Shown piece after piece: positions 5,934 to 7,718 of a DNA stretch of 7,718 nucleotides. A program made the position numbers and the translations under genes. The DNA is from Nitrososphaerota archaeon (GTDB lineage Archaea; Thermoproteota; Bathyarchaeia; Bathyarchaeales; Bathycorpusculaceae). The stretch covers positions 1 through 7,718 of the forward strand of contig JAITBW010000018.1 of the NCBI GenBank assembly GCA_031283385.1, in the 5' to 3' direction. The number at the start of each line of letters is the position of its first letter. Position 1 is the first letter of the stretch. The notes under the pieces were generated by a model. That model did not search any database, was not told the origin of the DNA, and saw only the letters and a program-made list of their open reading frames with translations.

Positions 5934-7592
5934 CTACAGCTCCTCCTTCTCATCATCCTGTTGCTTCTTAAAACAGATACCTGCTCTACATTTTTTATCT
6001 ACAATATGCTCCATATACTCTTCCCGGAAATACCTAAGCGTTGTTAAAATAGGATTAGGTGCTGTTTGTCCCAAACCACATAAACTGGCATTAATAATGT
6101 ATTCACTTGCTTTCTCCAAAATGTCAACATCATTTAACTCACCTTTACCAACGGCAATTTTATCAAAAATCTCTTTAATACGCGCAAGACCAGCCCTACA
6201 CGGCGTACACTTACCACAGGACTCTTCAATACAGAAATCAGTAAAGTAACGCGCCGTATCAACCATACATGAATCCTCATTTAACACCACTATACCACCT
6301 GAGCCCATGATAGCACCAACATTTTTCAATGAATCATAATCAATTTGTGCATCAAGTCCACTCTCAGGCAAACAACCGCCAGAAGGACCACCAACAAGAA
6401 CTGCCTTAAACTTTTTACCATTAGGAATTCCTCCACCTATATCATAAACTATCTCTCGCAAAGAAATACCCATAGGCACCTCAATTAAACCCGGATTAAT
6501 AATCTCTCCAGTTAAAGAGAAACACTTAGTACCTGTACAGTTAGGCAAACCAAACCCTTTGAACCATGCACCGCCATTCAAAATAATAAGCGGAACATTA
6601 GCTAAAGACTCAACATTTTGAATTAACGTGGGACTACCCCATAGACCCTGATTCGCAGGATACGGCGGTCTAGGACGCGGCTGTGCTCTACGACCTTCAA
6701 CAGATACCAAAATAGCCGTTTCCTCTCCAGCAACAAACGCGCCTGCACCAAAACGCAATTCAAGATCAAACTTGTGCTGGGTTCCAAGAATATTATCCCC
6801 TAACAAATTCATAGACTTCGCCTGCGCAATAGCCTTCTGTAAAGCCTCAATAGCTAAAGGATATTCTGAACGAATGTAAATGTAACCCTTCTGTGCATCA
6901 ATAGCATAGCTCGCAATAATCATGCCCTCTATAATTGCATGCGGATCAGCCTCTGCAAGAGTGCGATTTGCAAAAACACCAGGATCACCCTCATCAAGAT
7001 TAGCAACAATATACTTCGGAGTATTATGCACTCTTGCAACTAAACTCCACTTCTGTCCCACTGGAAAACCAGCACCACCTCTACCACGTAAACCACTGCT
7101 CATAATCTCTTGAATTACACCCTGCGGCGTCATAGTTGAGAGACATTTTGCTAGTGCAAAATAGCCTCCTACAGAAATGTAATCTTGAACCCTCGTTGGA
7201 TCAATTTTACCTGCGTTTCTAAGCACAAGTCGTTGCTGTTTCCGGAAATAACTACTATTATTGTAAAGATACTTTTTAACAGGAACACCTGAAACTATGT
7301 GACTTTGAACAATTTCTCGAACATTTTCAGGAGTTACACATTGATAAAGATACTCTCCTGGCTCACTAAATCTTGCCCGTCCATTAGAACCTGTCCCTAC
7401 ACATCCAGTTCTGGCAACTTTACAGATATTCTCTACACCCAACTCTTTTACTGCATCCTCAAAAGCTTTAAGCACTTTAAATGAACCAAACGGTACACAA
7501 CCACTTGAGCAACAAACATTAATACGATACTTGTATGCTCTTTGAAACTCGTTCTCTTCTTCCGCAATTTTTTGGATATCAGACAGATTCAT
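5934..7592 (-). CDS. hoxF: Hydrogenase diaphorase flavoprotein HoxF (NuoF-like), N-terminal cluster degenerate
   Basis: HoxF binds FMN and NAD(P)H and exchanges electrons with the hydrogenase module through HoxU. With the start taken at 7592 it has 552 residues: a NuoE-like thioredoxin-fold domain (about 22-102), the FMN/NADH Rossmann-like region with GLRGRGGAGFPVGQKW (167-182), NLDEGDPGVF (198-207) and GAGAFVAGEETA (282-293), an SLBB segment (about 358-410), and a four-helix domain with the [4Fe-4S] ligands Cys459, Cys462, Cys465 (ESCGKCTPC) and Cys505 (SLCGLG). The thioredoxin-like domain keeps Cys27/28, Cys32 and Cys64, but the expected fourth ligand, residue 68, is Gly. The protein ends soon after KKCRAGIC (534-540) with an acidic tail instead of a ferredoxin domain. 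A TTG at 7628 would add 12 residues but lacks the good binding site, and the chosen ATG overlaps hoxE by 14 nt. NAD versus NADP preference cannot be read. Confidence 0.93.
   Translation of the reverse strand: MNLSDIQKIAEEENEFQRAYKYRINVCCSSGCVPFGSFKVLKAFEDAVKELGVENICKVARTGCVGTGSNGRARFSEPGEYLYQCVTPENVREIVQSHIVSGVPVKKYLYNNSSYFRKQQRLVLRNAGKIDPTRVQDYISVGGYFALAKCLSTMTPQGVIQEIMSSGLRGRGGAGFPVGQKWSLVARVHNTPKYIVANLDEGDPGVFANRTLAEADPHAIIEGMIIASYAIDAQKGYIYIRSEYPLAIEALQKAIAQAKSMNLLGDNILGTQHKFDLELRFGAGAFVAGEETAILVSVEGRRAQPRPRPPYPANQGLWGSPTLIQNVESLANVPLIILNGGAWFKGFGLPNCTGTKCFSLTGEIINPGLIEVPMGISLREIVYDIGGGIPNGKKFKAVLVGGPSGGCLPESGLDAQIDYDSLKNVGAIMGSGGIVVLNEDSCMVDTARYFTDFCIEESCGKCTPCRAGLARIKEIFDKIAVGKGELNDVDILEKASEYIINASLCGLGQTAPNPILTTLRYFREEYMEHIVDKKCRAGICFKKQQDDEKEEL
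5941..5948 (-). promoter_or_regulatory. Strong ribosome binding site for hoxU
   Basis: AAGGAGGA on the minus strand within the end of hoxF lies 9 nt before the hoxU ATG. It is the strongest Shine-Dalgarno match in the window and suggests that the electron-transfer subunit is efficiently re-initiated in the polycistronic message. Confidence 0.6.
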
Positions 7593-7718
7593 CTTTTGCA
7601 CCCTCAAGCACATTTTTAATTTTCTCAATTACAATCTCTTTAGTCGCTTTACCTATAACCTGATCATCTAAAACAATTGCTGGTGCCATTGCACAGGCTC
7701 CAATACAACGTGTAAATA
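7579..7718 (-). CDS. hoxE: Diaphorase [2Fe-2S] subunit HoxE (NuoE-like), C-terminal part only
   Basis: The last 45 codons of a gene entering from the right edge are readable on the minus strand. They begin FTRCIGACAMAPAIVLDDQV and end KDESV with a TGA at 7579-7581. RCIGACAMAP is the second half of the thioredoxin-like [2Fe-2S] motif of NuoE/HoxE (Cys-x3-Cys, both present), and the following VLDD-QVIGKAT strand and helix match the family C-terminus. The N-terminal half, with the first cysteine pair, lies outside the window. In Hox enzymes HoxE sits next to HoxF and helps transfer electrons, possibly to or from a further carrier. Its stop codon lies inside hoxF (14 nt overlap), so the two are co-translated. 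Unlike the homologous domain in HoxF, the visible ligands here are intact. A NuoE-like subunit of another NAD-linked complex would look the same, so the name rests on context. Confidence 0.88.
   Translation of the reverse strand, partial: FTRCIGACAMAPAIVLDDQVIGKATKEIVIEKIKNVLEGAKDESV
7599..7605 (-). promoter_or_regulatory. Ribosome binding site fixing the hoxF start
   Basis: GAGGGTG on the minus strand, inside the last codons of hoxE, ends 6 nt before the ATG at 7592. This spacing favours that ATG over the in-frame TTG at 7628 and the ATG at 7613, which would encode a basic stretch (RKLKMCLRVQK) not expected in the family. Confidence 0.65.

Noticed and set aside
7593..7628. Longer hoxF start at the TTG at 7628 (12 extra residues)
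   Set aside because: The extra residues are a basic stretch lying wholly within hoxE coding sequence, while the ATG at 7592 has GAGGGTG at ideal spacing.

Overview
The window comes from an archaeon. Its left 3 kb carries, in order on the + strand, ribosomal protein eL31 (L31e), translation initiation factor aIF6, ribosomal protein eL20 (LX/L18Ae), prefoldin alpha and the SRP receptor FtsY. This is a classic archaeal 'translation plus protein folding/targeting' cluster, and several of its families do not occur in bacteria. The DNA is AT-rich, Shine-Dalgarno motifs are common, and two genes start with TTG. A lineage within the TACK/Bathyarchaeia-like archaea is a plausible guess, but the window holds no decisive phylogenetic marker that can be read by eye.

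Layout: 32-508 eL31 with an unusual acidic N-terminal extension; 509-750 a gene-free gap with a T-run terminator candidate, two short inverted repeats and possible TATA-like elements; 751-3012 a tightly packed run aIF6-eL20-PfdA-FtsY with 0-4 nt between genes; 3013-3192 a convergent intergenic region with terminators; 3193-7718 a minus-strand operon, read right to left, that enters the window in the last third of hoxE and continues hoxF-hoxU-hoxY-hoxH. Its genes overlap or abut (14 nt overlap, 2 nt gap, 4 nt overlap, 8 nt overlap), and each has a good Shine-Dalgarno motif inside the preceding gene, so translation is probably coupled.

The minus-strand operon encodes a complete-looking five-subunit bidirectional [NiFe] hydrogenase of the Hox (group 3d) type. 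HoxH and HoxY form the hydrogenase module with the Ni-Fe site and one proximal [4Fe-4S] cluster. HoxU is an iron-sulfur wire, and HoxF with HoxE forms the FMN/NAD(P)H diaphorase. The expected reaction is reversible H2 + NAD(P)+ to NAD(P)H + H+ in the cytoplasm. Such enzymes are best known from cyanobacteria and proteobacteria, so finding one beside an archaeal ribosomal-protein cluster is the main point of interest. Within it, HoxF has lost one ligand of its N-terminal [2Fe-2S] site and stops where related subunits carry on into a ferredoxin domain. HoxY and HoxH share a repetitive Ser/Asn-coding leader.

There are no tRNAs, rRNAs, CRISPR arrays, transposases or integrases that I can see.
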